Origin: a virus
Strand: one strand, 5' to 3'
IMG/VR virus record: IMGVR_UViG_3300019093_001030
Coordinates: 1 to 32,842 of that record
DNA length: 32,842 nt
Shown one piece after another: positions 4,704 to 12,468 of the stretch. How positions within the stretch are numbered: position 1 is the stretch's first letter; every line of letters begins with the position of its first letter. The position numbers were made by a program, and so were the translations under genes. A model generated the notes under the pieces. That model did not search any database. It had not been told where the DNA came from and saw nothing but the letters and a program-made list of their open reading frames with translations.

Positions 4704-6239
4704 TCAGATCACCAAGGGATAGACATCGCTCGGCAGGCGCAGGCGTGGGCGCAGACACACCGACGATCCGGATGCTGTAGTCGGCGTGAATTGCACACCA
4801 CCGCCGAACGTCCCGGATAGCCAGACACGGCCCTGGTCATCGACAAACAGCCACTTGGGGATCGCAACAGAATCGACGTAGAGGGTCGCCTTGGCCACCA
4901 GCTTGAAAGCTCCGGCCTCGGCATCGCTTGTCCAAAGATGGATGAACATCTCAGGATTCCCAGCCGAAATCTTGCCGCGCAGCGAGGCGTACATGGCCCA
5001 GCCGGGCTGTTGCAGGGCCAGGATCGGTGGGATGTAGCTCAAGCGCTCAAGCGGGGCCACAGCAGCCACATAGTCAAGCAGCTTTGGCATGACAACGGAG
5101 GTAAAGCCAATCGTTGATGCCTCAAACGCTTCGGTGTCAGAGTCGAGCAGACCGTAGACCAACGTGGGCGTAAAGCACATGTCTGTCATTCGTGAGCGCT
5201 CGTTGCCGCCAATGACTCTATAGCCTGGCGTTGCTGCGATGGTTGCAAGCGGAGTGTTCGGAGCTACAGCAGAGGCAGTGCCGTTATAGGCAATGATGTT
5301 GTTGGCGTTGGTCACATCGCCGAACATGAAATAGATCCAGCCGCTGTATGGGCACTGCGCAGCACCATGACAGTGGTCGATAACGTGAGCGCCTCCAGTG
5401 TTGAATTCAAGGAACACTGCCCAGGTAACACCGAGGTCGGTTGAGCGATAGACGATGACCTGATCCTCGCCAGCGCCTCCGCTACCGGCAGTTCTCGATC
5501 CGCTGACGTTGTATTCACAGAAGAAATAGTGCGTGGCGCCGTTGACCTTGGCTTCAAGGAAGCTGCGATTCGCAAGGTGGCGGATATTGGTGCTTTGCAC
5601 ACCAGCCCCGCTGCCTGCCGATCCGGCGGAATTCCACTTACCAATGTCAAGGACGGCTTTCTTGTCCGTGGCCGCTGCGCCTGATCCAACAGTAAAGCTG
5701 CCCGGCACAATCCCGCCCCCGCTGTACTTGGCACGGAACAAATAATTCTTGGTGTTTGCATCGCCTCGACATACGCCGAAGATGTCGCCGTTCGAGCACA
5801 GCCACCAGTTAAACCAGCCAGCATTGGCGCCGCCGATCACCGCTCCCGTTGTGTCCATCAGGCCGTTACCTGCTGACATCGACATCGCTGTGATGTCAGC
5901 GGTTGTGTAGCCAGGCACAAGCGGGTCGCCGGTCAGGATCGCGGGGGCTGGGTTGAACTGGGTTTGAACCAGATACTTTCCGCCTGGGAATTGAGCCGCC
6001 ACCGCGATAGGGATCACGCCAAGGCTATCAAAGGCCATCTGTTTCCCAGCCCCTGACACCGATGATGCGAAAACTGGCGGGCCGAGGTCGCCAGGCAGGG
6101 ATGTTTCGAGGCTGCGCGCATAGCCGGAGCCGACGAGGCTTTGGCCGAGTTGTTCGGAGACGGTGTAGGTCTGGTCTTTCTGCAGCATCGCGCCAGCGTC
6201 GCCTTGGCGGGTCTGGAGCATGAGGATTCGGATCGGCAT
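4704..6239 (-). CDS. Tail-associated Asp-box (sialidase-like) protein, 511 aa
   Basis: A large protein with a short N-terminal domain (1-45) and then a beta-rich region full of Gly, Thr and Trp. Residues 266-273 read STDLGVTW, a canonical Asp box (S-x-D-x-G-x-T-W) as found in sialidases and BNR beta-propellers. Only this one copy is obvious. The place after the J-like gene suggests a receptor-binding or tail-spike component, perhaps with glycan-binding or glycan-cleaving activity; no sialidase catalytic set could be confirmed. A terminator and one copy of an 18-bp intergenic repeat precede it, so it may be transcribed separately. The C-terminus (VDDQGRVWLSG) also looks like a propeller blade. 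Confidence 0.75.
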   Translation of the reverse strand: MPIRILMLQTRQGDAGAMLQKDQTYTVSEQLGQSLVGSGYARSLETSLPGDLGPPVFASSVSGAGKQMAFDSLGVIPIAVAAQFPGGKYLVQTQFNPAPAILTGDPLVPGYTTADITAMSMSAGNGLMDTTGAVIGGANAGWFNWWLCSNGDIFGVCRGDANTKNYLFRAKYSGGGIVPGSFTVGSGAAATDKKAVLDIGKWNSAGSAGSGAGVQSTNIRHLANRSFLEAKVNGATHYFFCEYNVSGSRTAGSGGAGEDQVIVYRSTDLGVTWAVFLEFNTGGAHVIDHCHGAAQCPYSGWIYFMFGDVTNANNIIAYNGTASAVAPNTPLATIAATPGYRVIGGNERSRMTDMCFTPTLVYGLLDSDTEAFEASTIGFTSVVMPKLLDYVAAVAPLERLSYIPPILALQQPGWAMYASLRGKISAGNPEMFIHLWTSDAEAGAFKLVAKATLYVDSVAIPKWLFVDDQGRVWLSGTFGGGVQFTPTTASGSSVCLRPRLRLPSDVYPLVI

Positions 6240-6313
6240 GGCGGGCGCTCGCTGATTGGGTGGGTACGGCTGTATGTCCTAGCCTGTAGCGTGCCTGCCA
6301 ATCAGCGGCGGGG

Positions 6314-6331
6314 TCAGGGGGAGTTTGGCAC
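6314..6331 (-). repeat. 18-bp intergenic repeat, copy A (before the Asp-box gene)
   Basis: The minus strand reads GTGCCAAACTCCCCCTGA. It is identical to 21120-21137 and a close match to 18882-18899. This copy lies 74 bases upstream of the ATG at 6239, after the terminator-like hairpin of the preceding gene. Confidence 0.85.
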
Positions 6332-6354
6332 TTGGGGCCGATCCCATGGCGCCC

Positions 6355-6382
6355 AAAAGAGAAGGCCCGCTCAAGGCGGGCC
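6355..6382 (-). terminator. Terminator after the lipoprotein gene
   Basis: On the minus strand GGCCCGC pairs with GCGGGCC (arms 6376-6382 and 6364-6370) and is followed by TTCTCTTTT. It would stop or attenuate leftward transcripts before the Asp-box tail gene. Confidence 0.65.
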
Positions 6383-6406
6383 GGGTCGGATGAGTGAGGC
6401 GCTGGG

Positions 6407-6553
6407 CTAAATGCAAGACTTGGGGTTAGCCGCGCAGTTGGGCGGGTGTGCGCCTGGATCGGGCTGCTGGTCGGGGTCATCACTGCCGCCACCGCAGCCT
6501 GTGAGCTGGAGTGCAAGCAGGGCGAGCATCAAGAAGCGGATGATGGGTTTCAC
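6407..6553 (-). CDS. Small lipoprotein within the tail-fibre gene group, 48 aa
   Basis: From a GTG at 6551-6553 the protein begins KPIIRFLMLALLALQLTGC, a classic lipoprotein signal with lipobox LTGC. The mature part of about 29 residues is Gly/Asp/Pro-rich with two further cysteines. A GGAG stands eight bases before the GTG. The frame continues upstream to an ATG at 6631 through an Ala-Pro repeat, but that would bury the lipoprotein signal, so the shorter start is preferred. Phage lipoproteins made near receptor-binding genes can block the host receptor (for example T5 Llp). That role here is inference from location only. Confidence 0.65.
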   Translation of the reverse strand: MKPIIRFLMLALLALQLTGCGGGSDDPDQQPDPGAHPPNCAANPKSCI

Positions 6554-6572
6554 AGGCTGGGCTCCGTGGTGG

Positions 6573-6614
6573 GGTGCAGGTGCAGGTGCAGGTGCAGGTG
6601 CAGGTGCAGGTGCA
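6573..6614. repeat. Seven tandem copies of the hexamer GGTGCA
   Basis: Seven uninterrupted GGTGCA units lie between the stop of the 162-aa gene (6632) and the preferred lipoprotein start (6553). In the extended frame they encode (Ala-Pro)7. The six-base unit keeps reading frame whatever the copy number, so changes would alter spacing or linker length only. Confidence 0.95.
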
Positions 6615-6631
6615 GTGATGTTGGCGGGCAT

Positions 6632-7117
6632 CTAGCCGCTTGTCGAAGCACCGAGCGCCGCCAGCTGCTGACGCAGCACAGCCTTTTCGGCATTGATTTC
6701 TTGCAGCTTGGCGACCGCAGCGGCCGGGGGGGATTGGCCCAACGCCAGGGCTTGCGTGACTTCGCCAGCTGGCCGCACCAGCTTGGCATCTAGCTCGGCC
6801 AGCTGGGCGATGATCACTTCGGCAGCGGCGCGATTGATCGCAGCTTGTGTGGACGTGGCCACGTAGCGGCGCGAGGCAGCATCCCAGGCCCAGGTCTGCC
6901 ATTGCGAGTCAGCAGGCGCCGGGGGCTGGTAAGGCACGACGACGGGAACGGAGGCATTGCCGAAGTCATCGGGGCGCAGCTCGACGCGGTACCCATGGTG
7001 ATCAATGTCGCCCGTGATCCACGCATAGCCTGCCGGCGTGTTGCATGCAAGATCATCTTCATTGCTGATCTTCATGCCGGTGAGCTCACCGGTCGCCAAC
7101 AAGAATTGAGAGTGCAT
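6632..7117 (-). CDS. Tail fibre assembly-like or fibre-associated protein, 161 aa
   Basis: Soluble protein. The N-terminal part (MHSQFLLATGELTGMKISNE) and a middle WAWDAASRRYVATSTQAA segment resemble phage tail-fibre assembly and fibre-tip proteins, in which a W-x-W-D block is common. The C-terminus is a long amphipathic helix (AELDAKLVRPAGEVTQAL and later LQEINAEKAVLRQQLAAL) that may form a coiled coil. It lies directly downstream of the J-like gene and a small tail protein. The ATG at 7117 was chosen over an upstream in-frame ATG because the extension overlaps the neighbour and has poor composition. The family assignment is tentative. Confidence 0.65.
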   Translation of the reverse strand: MHSQFLLATGELTGMKISNEDDLACNTPAGYAWITGDIDHHGYRVELRPDDFGNASVPVVVPYQPPAPADSQWQTWAWDAASRRYVATSTQAAINRAAAEVIIAQLAELDAKLVRPAGEVTQALALGQSPPAAAVAKLQEINAEKAVLRQQLAALGASTSG

Positions 7118-7121
7118 ATCG

Positions 7122-7463
7122 TTAGGCCTTGATGAGAATGCAGGTGGCTTTTGCATCGGCGGCACTGACGCTTCCAATCCCGCCGACGCGGTGATACACG
7201 TCACTCATCTCCATAGTCCACGCAGCATTACCTCCGGGGTAGGCCAGCAAGATATGAGCACTCGGGCTGGCCGAGCTGATGTAGGTGAGGCCGATCTGAG
7301 CGCCACCCGCATCCAATACCCTGCACTTGACGAAAACTTGGCTCTCGCCGGTTTGCCCAGGGAAGCCCGCGTCAGTGGTGGTTGAGCTGGAAAAGGTGGC
7401 GCGAAAAACAACTTCGAGCGTGCCGGCGGACGGCTTTGCATAGGTTCCGGCGTACGTCGTCAT
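7122..7463 (-). CDS. Hypothetical tail-tip-associated protein, 113 aa
   Basis: A small, beta-strand-rich protein (GTLEVVFRATFSSSTTT, ESQVFVKCRVLDAGGAQIG) with no membrane segment. Its ATG overlaps the stop codon of the J-like gene (ATGA), so the two are coupled and expected in similar amounts. The position and predicted beta fold suggest a tail-tip or fibre accessory protein. I do not recognise a named family. Confidence 0.65.
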   Translation of the reverse strand: MTTYAGTYAKPSAGTLEVVFRATFSSSTTTDAGFPGQTGESQVFVKCRVLDAGGAQIGLTYISSASPSAHILLAYPGGNAAWTMEMSDVYHRVGGIGSVSAADAKATCILIKA

Positions 7464-10400
7464 GTGTAGTTACTCCAACTCCAGCCAGCGAAGGTGAATT
7501 CAGTCACCTCGGTGGCCGCCGCCGATGCCAACTCACCCGTGCCAACAGATCCCGGGCCCACGTAGGGCCGCCATGCTCCGCCGGCCCTCTGATAAGCCCG
7601 GCTGCTGGTAATCCAGATGGCCCCCTCGGGCGCGCCAGCAGGCTCGCCATCTTGGTAGTAAACGGGGTTACTGGTGGCGTCAAGAGCGCCGATATAGCCG
7701 AAGTCTGTCAGTGAGCGAGCACCGCTATTTGTCCCTGACACAGACAACGCTCCATTGGGGCCGATGCTGAAGGACAGTTCACACCACGCGTTTGGATCGT
7801 CATTGACCGCCCCTGCGTAAGCTTCGGCCCCATTGCCCTCTCCACATCCGGCAATCCCAACTAGAAGGTACGCTGAGCGGAACTTAAACTCAGAGCTGCC
7901 GAACACAGCCCGACTTGCACCGCACCGATACATAGCAGTTGGAAGACCACTGTCTAGCCGCCTATCTCGGGGCTCATCGACGGTGTAAATGACGATGATG
8001 TTTCCGCGCCGGTAGTCGCAGATGTAGTTCAAATCGCTCGCTAGATTGTAGGAATTGCGCCGGGTGCCATCTGGTGCTGCTGGGTAGCCAGGATCAGCAT
8101 TTCCATACACGTCATAGTTGTTCGTATATACAACCGCCCCATTGCGGTCCAACTCAATCAGGGTGTAGCTCCGCCGAGGACCGTTACCAGCAATGCTCCC
8201 GTCCTCCCTCCTCAAGCCGTTCCACCAGCCTGATGGAAGGTTCGAGGCACTAGCGCCACTAGCGCGAACAAGGAAGCTCTTCGGCCTGCCAGCCACATCA
8301 CTCCACTGCTGGTTGCTATTCAGCCATCCCGCATCTGGCACCACAGATGAGCCCGGCACATAGATCGCCGAAGTCACGCTCACCACAATCGCCACAGGCA
8401 GACCCGCATTGCCCGTGGTGTCCACATGGCGCGCCCAGACGATGTAGCTGCCCAGGTTCGGCCAGGCCCAGTTGTAGCCCGTGGCATCACCCTCGCCTGG
8501 CAGCGGCGTGCCAGCGGCCCAGCTGCTGCCAACGCGCAGCAGTGTGGTGGCGTAGTCAGCATCCGGGCAGGCGGTGTAGGGGATGCGCACGCGGCCAGGC
8601 TGCATGACTGGCGTGCCGAACACCACAGCCGCAGGCGGCTCGGTCTTGCCCAGCACGATGTGCGCGCGACTAACAGCGGGCGACCGGGCGCCGTTGGCAT
8701 TGACGACGACAGCGCTGACGATGATGACGGTGGCGTCAGCCACGCCGGCGAGATAGGCCTCGGTGTCATCGCCAGCTGCGTTGACGATGGTCCATGCCGA
8801 GCTGCCGACGGTGCGCCAAGACAGCTCGATGCGGCCGCCGTCCATGTAGGCAGCGGTGCTGCGCGGCCAGGTGGCTTTGACGCGGCTGATGATGGTGCCG
8901 TCGCCCAGCTTTTGCAGCTGCGCGGTGCCGCTGTCAAGCGTGAGGCCAGCCAGTTCGGGCACGATCCAGGGGTTGGGCAGATCGGTGTTGGGCGTGGGGT
9001 CTGCTACTGCGGCGTCGGCATCGTCGTAAGCGGCGGCGTCATCCTCTTGCAGGGTCAGGCCTACGGGCGCGCCCAGGCCAAAGCTCCAATCGGTGACGCG
9101 GAAGGTCTTGGCGGCGAAGCCATATTCGGCGCTGTTGATGCTGACCCGGTCGCCCGTTTGCAGCGGCCAGGCTTTGAGCTTGGCGGGGTAGTGGATCACC
9201 AGGCCATTGCGGGACTGTTCAACTTTGATGCGGCACAGATTCTTGGACCGGGCCTTGTCGTTGGTGAATGGCAGGTCGACATCAGTCCACAGTGCGCGGC
9301 CATCAGCGGCGACGAAGGTGGCGTTGGCATAAGGCTCAAAATCAGCGGCAACGCTGGTGCCGGCGGGCACGTACTGGCCGCGCACGCCGTTGAAGATCTC
9401 GCTGCTGGGCTCGCCGGCCTGGATGATGGTGATGGGGCCGGCCAGGTCGTCGTCGCCCAGGGACATGACGGGCGGCACCCAGGTGCCGGCCATGATGCGC
9501 CAGTTGCCGCCATAGCTGGCCCAGCCTGCCATGGACTCGCACAGGTCTTGCAGCACGGCCTCTTTGGCGCCATCGGAGCTGATGACGCCGTTGCAGGTGT
9601 AGCGCTTGCCGGTGACTGTGGTGGCGCCAGTGGTGAAGCTGGCAGTGGCATCGCAGGCGTTGGCGGCGGCGATGACGCTGGCGGCGTCCACATCGGCCAT
9701 GGCCACGCTGTAGCCGAAGGCGGAGCGCAGCCAATGGTCGGTGCACAGCGCGGAATTGTCTGACCAGGCGGTGGCGCCGCTGCGGCGGTCATAGACGAGC
9801 GCGCCGGAAATGTCGACAGTGATGCCGGGCGGGCCGCCTTGGAACTGGCTGCGCTCCAGATCGAGCGTGACGACGGAGTAGCACAGGCCGCGCAGGCGGT
9901 GGGCAGAGGTCCACTGCGAGGGGATCAGGCCGTTGAGCGTGGCGTCGACGGCCTGGTTTGGGTCGCCGAGGTGGTGCACGACGCGCACGGTGGAGCCGGC
10001 CGACACCACATTGCCCAGGCCTGCGGCAGCCGTGACGGCGCTGACTTGGTATTCAACACGCCAGGTGTAGTCGGACGAGGCTTCGACGGTGATGGCCGTG
10101 CCGTCTTCGTATTTGTCGTAGGTGGCGACGGTGTTGGGCAGGGTCAAGGTACTGCCGCTGAGCGACCAGCCATTGGCGCCGCCTTGCGGCAAGCCCCAGG
10201 ACGCGCCGCGGTCATTGCCGTCCAGCACCACGGCCAGCACGGCGGTGACGCCGGGCAGCGTGATTGAGCGCACCGCGCCGCTGGCATCGGCCTGCTGGAT
10301 CTGCGCTTGGTCGGGCGCGGCCCAGTCGGAGCCGGTGGCGCTGTTGCCGTCATCGAGCGCGCCGATGCTGACGCCGTCGATCTTGATGTCGTGAATGGCC

Positions 10401-10813
10401 TGGCATTGGTGCGAGGCCCAGACGATGACGAGGTGTTTGTAGGCGTCGCGCTTGACGCCGCCACCGGACAAGGCCTTGTCGGTGGTGAACATGGCCACCA
10501 CGGCACCGCCGGTTTCGCAGCGACCCAGAATCATGCGCTGGGGTGGCGCGGCATTGAGCACGGTGACTTGGCGGTCTTGCAGCCCGGCGTTGTAAGCAGC
10601 GCGCGCGGCGGCCTGGGCGCGGCGGGCTTTGTTGCGGGCAGTGATGCTGACGTAGGCGCCGGCACCAACAGTTAGCAGCGTCATCGTCGAGACGGCGAAG
10701 CCAAGGATATCGACGGAGGACATCAAGATGAAGCCCACCGTAACAGGGTCAGCCCAGGCCACGCCGGGCGCTAGTAGCCCGACGAGGACGATGCAAAGCA
10801 GGCGGCGCAGCAT
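7460..10813 (-). CDS. J-like central tail-tip (host specificity) protein, 1117 aa
   Basis: The largest gene in the window and the likely central fibre/hub protein that contacts the cell surface. Residues 1-21 look like a Sec signal peptide (AWA then DP), followed by a hydrophobic Gly-rich segment (about 28-60) and a basic helix. Residues 80-105 (APPQRMILGRCETGGAVV) match the conserved N-terminal block of J/GTA-type tail proteins. Fibronectin-like segments follow at about 620-830, and the C-terminal third is probably the variable receptor-binding part. The start is ATG at 10811-10813, overlapping the upstream stop as TGATG; a GTG one codon earlier is possible. It sits last in the tail-tip order, as J does in lambda. 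Confidence 0.88.
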   Translation of the reverse strand: MLRRLLCIVLVGLLAPGVAWADPVTVGFILMSSVDILGFAVSTMTLLTVGAGAYVSITARNKARRAQAAARAAYNAGLQDRQVTVLNAAPPQRMILGRCETGGAVVAMFTTDKALSGGGVKRDAYKHLVIVWASHQCQAIHDIKIDGVSIGALDDGNSATGSDWAAPDQAQIQQADASGAVRSITLPGVTAVLAVVLDGNDRGASWGLPQGGANGWSLSGSTLTLPNTVATYDKYEDGTAITVEASSDYTWRVEYQVSAVTAAAGLGNVVSAGSTVRVVHHLGDPNQAVDATLNGLIPSQWTSAHRLRGLCYSVVTLDLERSQFQGGPPGITVDISGALVYDRRSGATAWSDNSALCTDHWLRSAFGYSVAMADVDAASVIAAANACDATASFTTGATTVTGKRYTCNGVISSDGAKEAVLQDLCESMAGWASYGGNWRIMAGTWVPPVMSLGDDDLAGPITIIQAGEPSSEIFNGVRGQYVPAGTSVAADFEPYANATFVAADGRALWTDVDLPFTNDKARSKNLCRIKVEQSRNGLVIHYPAKLKAWPLQTGDRVSINSAEYGFAAKTFRVTDWSFGLGAPVGLTLQEDDAAAYDDADAAVADPTPNTDLPNPWIVPELAGLTLDSGTAQLQKLGDGTIISRVKATWPRSTAAYMDGGRIELSWRTVGSSAWTIVNAAGDDTEAYLAGVADATVIIVSAVVVNANGARSPAVSRAHIVLGKTEPPAAVVFGTPVMQPGRVRIPYTACPDADYATTLLRVGSSWAAGTPLPGEGDATGYNWAWPNLGSYIVWARHVDTTGNAGLPVAIVVSVTSAIYVPGSSVVPDAGWLNSNQQWSDVAGRPKSFLVRASGASASNLPSGWWNGLRREDGSIAGNGPRRSYTLIELDRNGAVVYTNNYDVYGNADPGYPAAPDGTRRNSYNLASDLNYICDYRRGNIIVIYTVDEPRDRRLDSGLPTAMYRCGASRAVFGSSEFKFRSAYLLVGIAGCGEGNGAEAYAGAVNDDPNAWCELSFSIGPNGALSVSGTNSGARSLTDFGYIGALDATSNPVYYQDGEPAGAPEGAIWITSSRAYQRAGGAWRPYVGPGSVGTGELASAAATEVTEFTFAGWSWSNYT

Positions 10814-11229
10814 CACGTGCCCACCCGCCAGGCGTGCAGCGCGCTGGACATGGGCAGCATGTGCACCGCGCCCGCCTCATCACGCACGGCGGCCACTTCG
10901 CCGCAGCACAGGCCTAGGGCCTGGGCGAGCGGGTCAGCCTCAGACAAGGGCAGCAGAACCACATCGCCCAGCTGGGCGAAGGCGGGCGCGATGGGCTCGC
11001 GGGCCAGCTGCTTGGTGACCACGGCGCACAGGCCGCCGGCGTTTTGCAACAGGCGCCGGGTGCTGGTGAGGCTGCTGCCCAGGGGCAGGCTGGCGAGCGG
11101 GTCGGCACCCTCCACAGCTGCCACATAGCCCCCCGCGAAATGGCCGCAGTTGGCGCTGGCCCAATCAAAGGCAGGCAGCGGTGCAGCCAGGTGGGCGGTG
11201 AGCAGTTTGGATTTGTCGTTAGGGCTCAT
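10813..11229 (-). CDS. Tail-tip NlpC/P60-like assembly protein (DUF6950-like), 138 aa
   Basis: Residues 20-37 (FDWASANCGHFAGGYVAA) carry the W-x5-C-GHF pattern of phage NlpC/P60-related tail-assembly proteins, in which the Cys and a later His form a papain-like pair. A candidate His lies near the C-terminus (VHMLP). The protein is probably the small cysteine-peptidase-like component between the hub and the J protein, corresponding to lambda K or GTA gp14. Enzymatic activity is not certain because the second half is divergent. It is coupled to the J-like gene by a TGATG overlap. Confidence 0.72.
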   Translation of the reverse strand: MSPNDKSKLLTAHLAAPLPAFDWASANCGHFAGGYVAAVEGADPLASLPLGSSLTSTRRLLQNAGGLCAVVTKQLAREPIAPAFAQLGDVVLLPLSEADPLAQALGLCCGEVAAVRDEAGAVHMLPMSSALHAWRVGT

Positions 11230-11236
11230 GATGCGA

Positions 11237-11839
11237 TCACTGCTCTTGGAATTTCTTGGAGAGCCAGGTGCTGGGCTGCTCGATCAGCTTGCGCACGTAC
11301 TCCAGGCCTTTGTCGCCGGGGTAGACGCTGCGCTGCTGCTCATCGGTGAGGCGCAGGCCGTCGGCATTGCGGGCACGGCTCAGGCCGGCGCGGCTGACGG
11401 GCAGCTCGATGCGGCCCGCGACGGAGCCGCCTTCGATGCCGGGGGATTGGCGGTTGACCTTGACCGGCTCCATCTCACCCGCGAAGCGCTGGCGGGCCGG
11501 GCCGACGGGTAGGAATTGCTCGTCCAGCAGCAGCAAGAGCACGCGGGCCTGGCGGCCCCGGTAGGCCTCGACGGCGCCCATGGTGGCGGCGAGCATGCCC
11601 TGGTCGACCACATCGAGGCTGAGCGTGACGACTTGCGTATCGGTGTCTTGGCTTTCTTGCAGATCGCTCACCGCAGCATGGTTGCCCAGCGGGATGTAGG
11701 TGAAGCTGCCGACCGTCAGCGGCACATTGAAGGTGGAAAAGCGGTGGGTTTGGCCGACAAAGTCCAGCTCAATGAGCCAGACGACGCCGGCCACCGGGCC
11801 GCTGATTTGGGCGAGTTCTTGTGCAGACAGGGCGAGCAT
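11237..11839 (-). CDS. Tail-tip hub-type protein, 200 aa
   Basis: Soluble, beta-rich protein. Characteristic pieces are VVWLIELDFVGQTHRFST, SLDVVDQGMLAATMGAVE and a C-terminal YPGDKGLEYVRKLIEQP. The place between the 208-aa distal-tail-like gene and the NlpC-like gene corresponds to lambda L or GTA gp13 (DUF2163), so a role in the tail-tip hub is inferred. The cysteine-rich C-terminus of the DUF2163 family is not seen. The open frame runs upstream across the neighbouring gene; the ATG at 11837-11839, directly after that gene's stop, was chosen. Confidence 0.72.
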   Translation of the reverse strand: MLALSAQELAQISGPVAGVVWLIELDFVGQTHRFSTFNVPLTVGSFTYIPLGNHAAVSDLQESQDTDTQVVTLSLDVVDQGMLAATMGAVEAYRGRQARVLLLLLDEQFLPVGPARQRFAGEMEPVKVNRQSPGIEGGSVAGRIELPVSRAGLSRARNADGLRLTDEQQRSVYPGDKGLEYVRKLIEQPSTWLSKKFQEQ

Positions 11840-11841
11840 GA

Positions 11842-12468
11842 CTACCAGGCCTCCACCAGATCTATGGACAGGCCGGTGCTCACGCCTGGGCAGTGCGCCG
11901 CCCAGGCCGTGCGGCCGGAGGCGCGCCGGAAGTAACCACGAGCACGCTGCCATGCGACAGCGGTACCAGCAGCAAAGCCCTGGCGCAAGGGCGCCTCGAA
12001 GTTCACGGTGATGTTGCCGGCGCCATCGGCCACGGCAGGCGCGGTGACCAGCACAAGCTGGCTGCTGCCCTGGCCTGCGCCGATCTGCAGCCAGTCACCC
12101 GGCACCAGGGTGGCGCCAGCCTGCCCTGCCCCGGCGGCCAGCACCATGCTGACCGCGCCATAGGCCACCGAATTGGCCAGCACCGGCGCGCCACGCAGGG
12201 TGCCCAGCGGCGCGGGGCGGGCGGGGTCATACGCGGCCAGGACGTTGACGCTGCCACGCAGGGAGAGCAGCAAGGCCTTCCAGGCGCCTGCATCAGCATC
12301 CCCCAGATAGGCAGGGCTGACCAGGCCCATGACCCAATGCGGCATGCCGTAGGGCCGCGCCTGGCTGGAGCCGGTGACCTCGGAGCCGGTCAAGACATCG
12401 AAGGTGGCTTGCTCGATGCGGCAGCCGACGCCGCAGCGCAAGGTGTCGGGCATTTGGATGATGGCCAT
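11842..12468 (-). CDS. Distal-tail/minor tail protein, 208 aa
   Basis: The first gene after the tape measure. It contains AYDPARPAPLGTLRG (about 79-93), GDWLQIGAGQGSSQLVLV (122-139) and ITVNFEAPLRQGFAAGTAV, a block arrangement I associate with minor tail proteins found after the tape measure in many siphophages. It is probably the adaptor that joins the tail tube to the tip. The start overlaps the tape measure stop as TGATG, so the two are coupled. The function is inferred from position and fold-like pattern. Confidence 0.72.
   Translation of the reverse strand: MAIIQMPDTLRCGVGCRIEQATFDVLTGSEVTGSSQARPYGMPHWVMGLVSPAYLGDADAGAWKALLLSLRGSVNVLAAYDPARPAPLGTLRGAPVLANSVAYGAVSMVLAAGAGQAGATLVPGDWLQIGAGQGSSQLVLVTAPAVADGAGNITVNFEAPLRQGFAAGTAVAWQRARGYFRRASGRTAWAAHCPGVSTGLSIDLVEAW

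Noticed and set aside
6014-6516. Leftward open frames overlapping the start of the Asp-box gene
   Set aside because: They cover a terminator and the intergenic repeat, and their translations are Pro/Arg/Ser-rich shadows.
8426-9763. 445-codon rightward open frame
   Set aside because: Antisense to the J-like gene in high-GC DNA. Its composition is Gly/Ala/Val/His/Asp-rich without any motif, a typical shadow.
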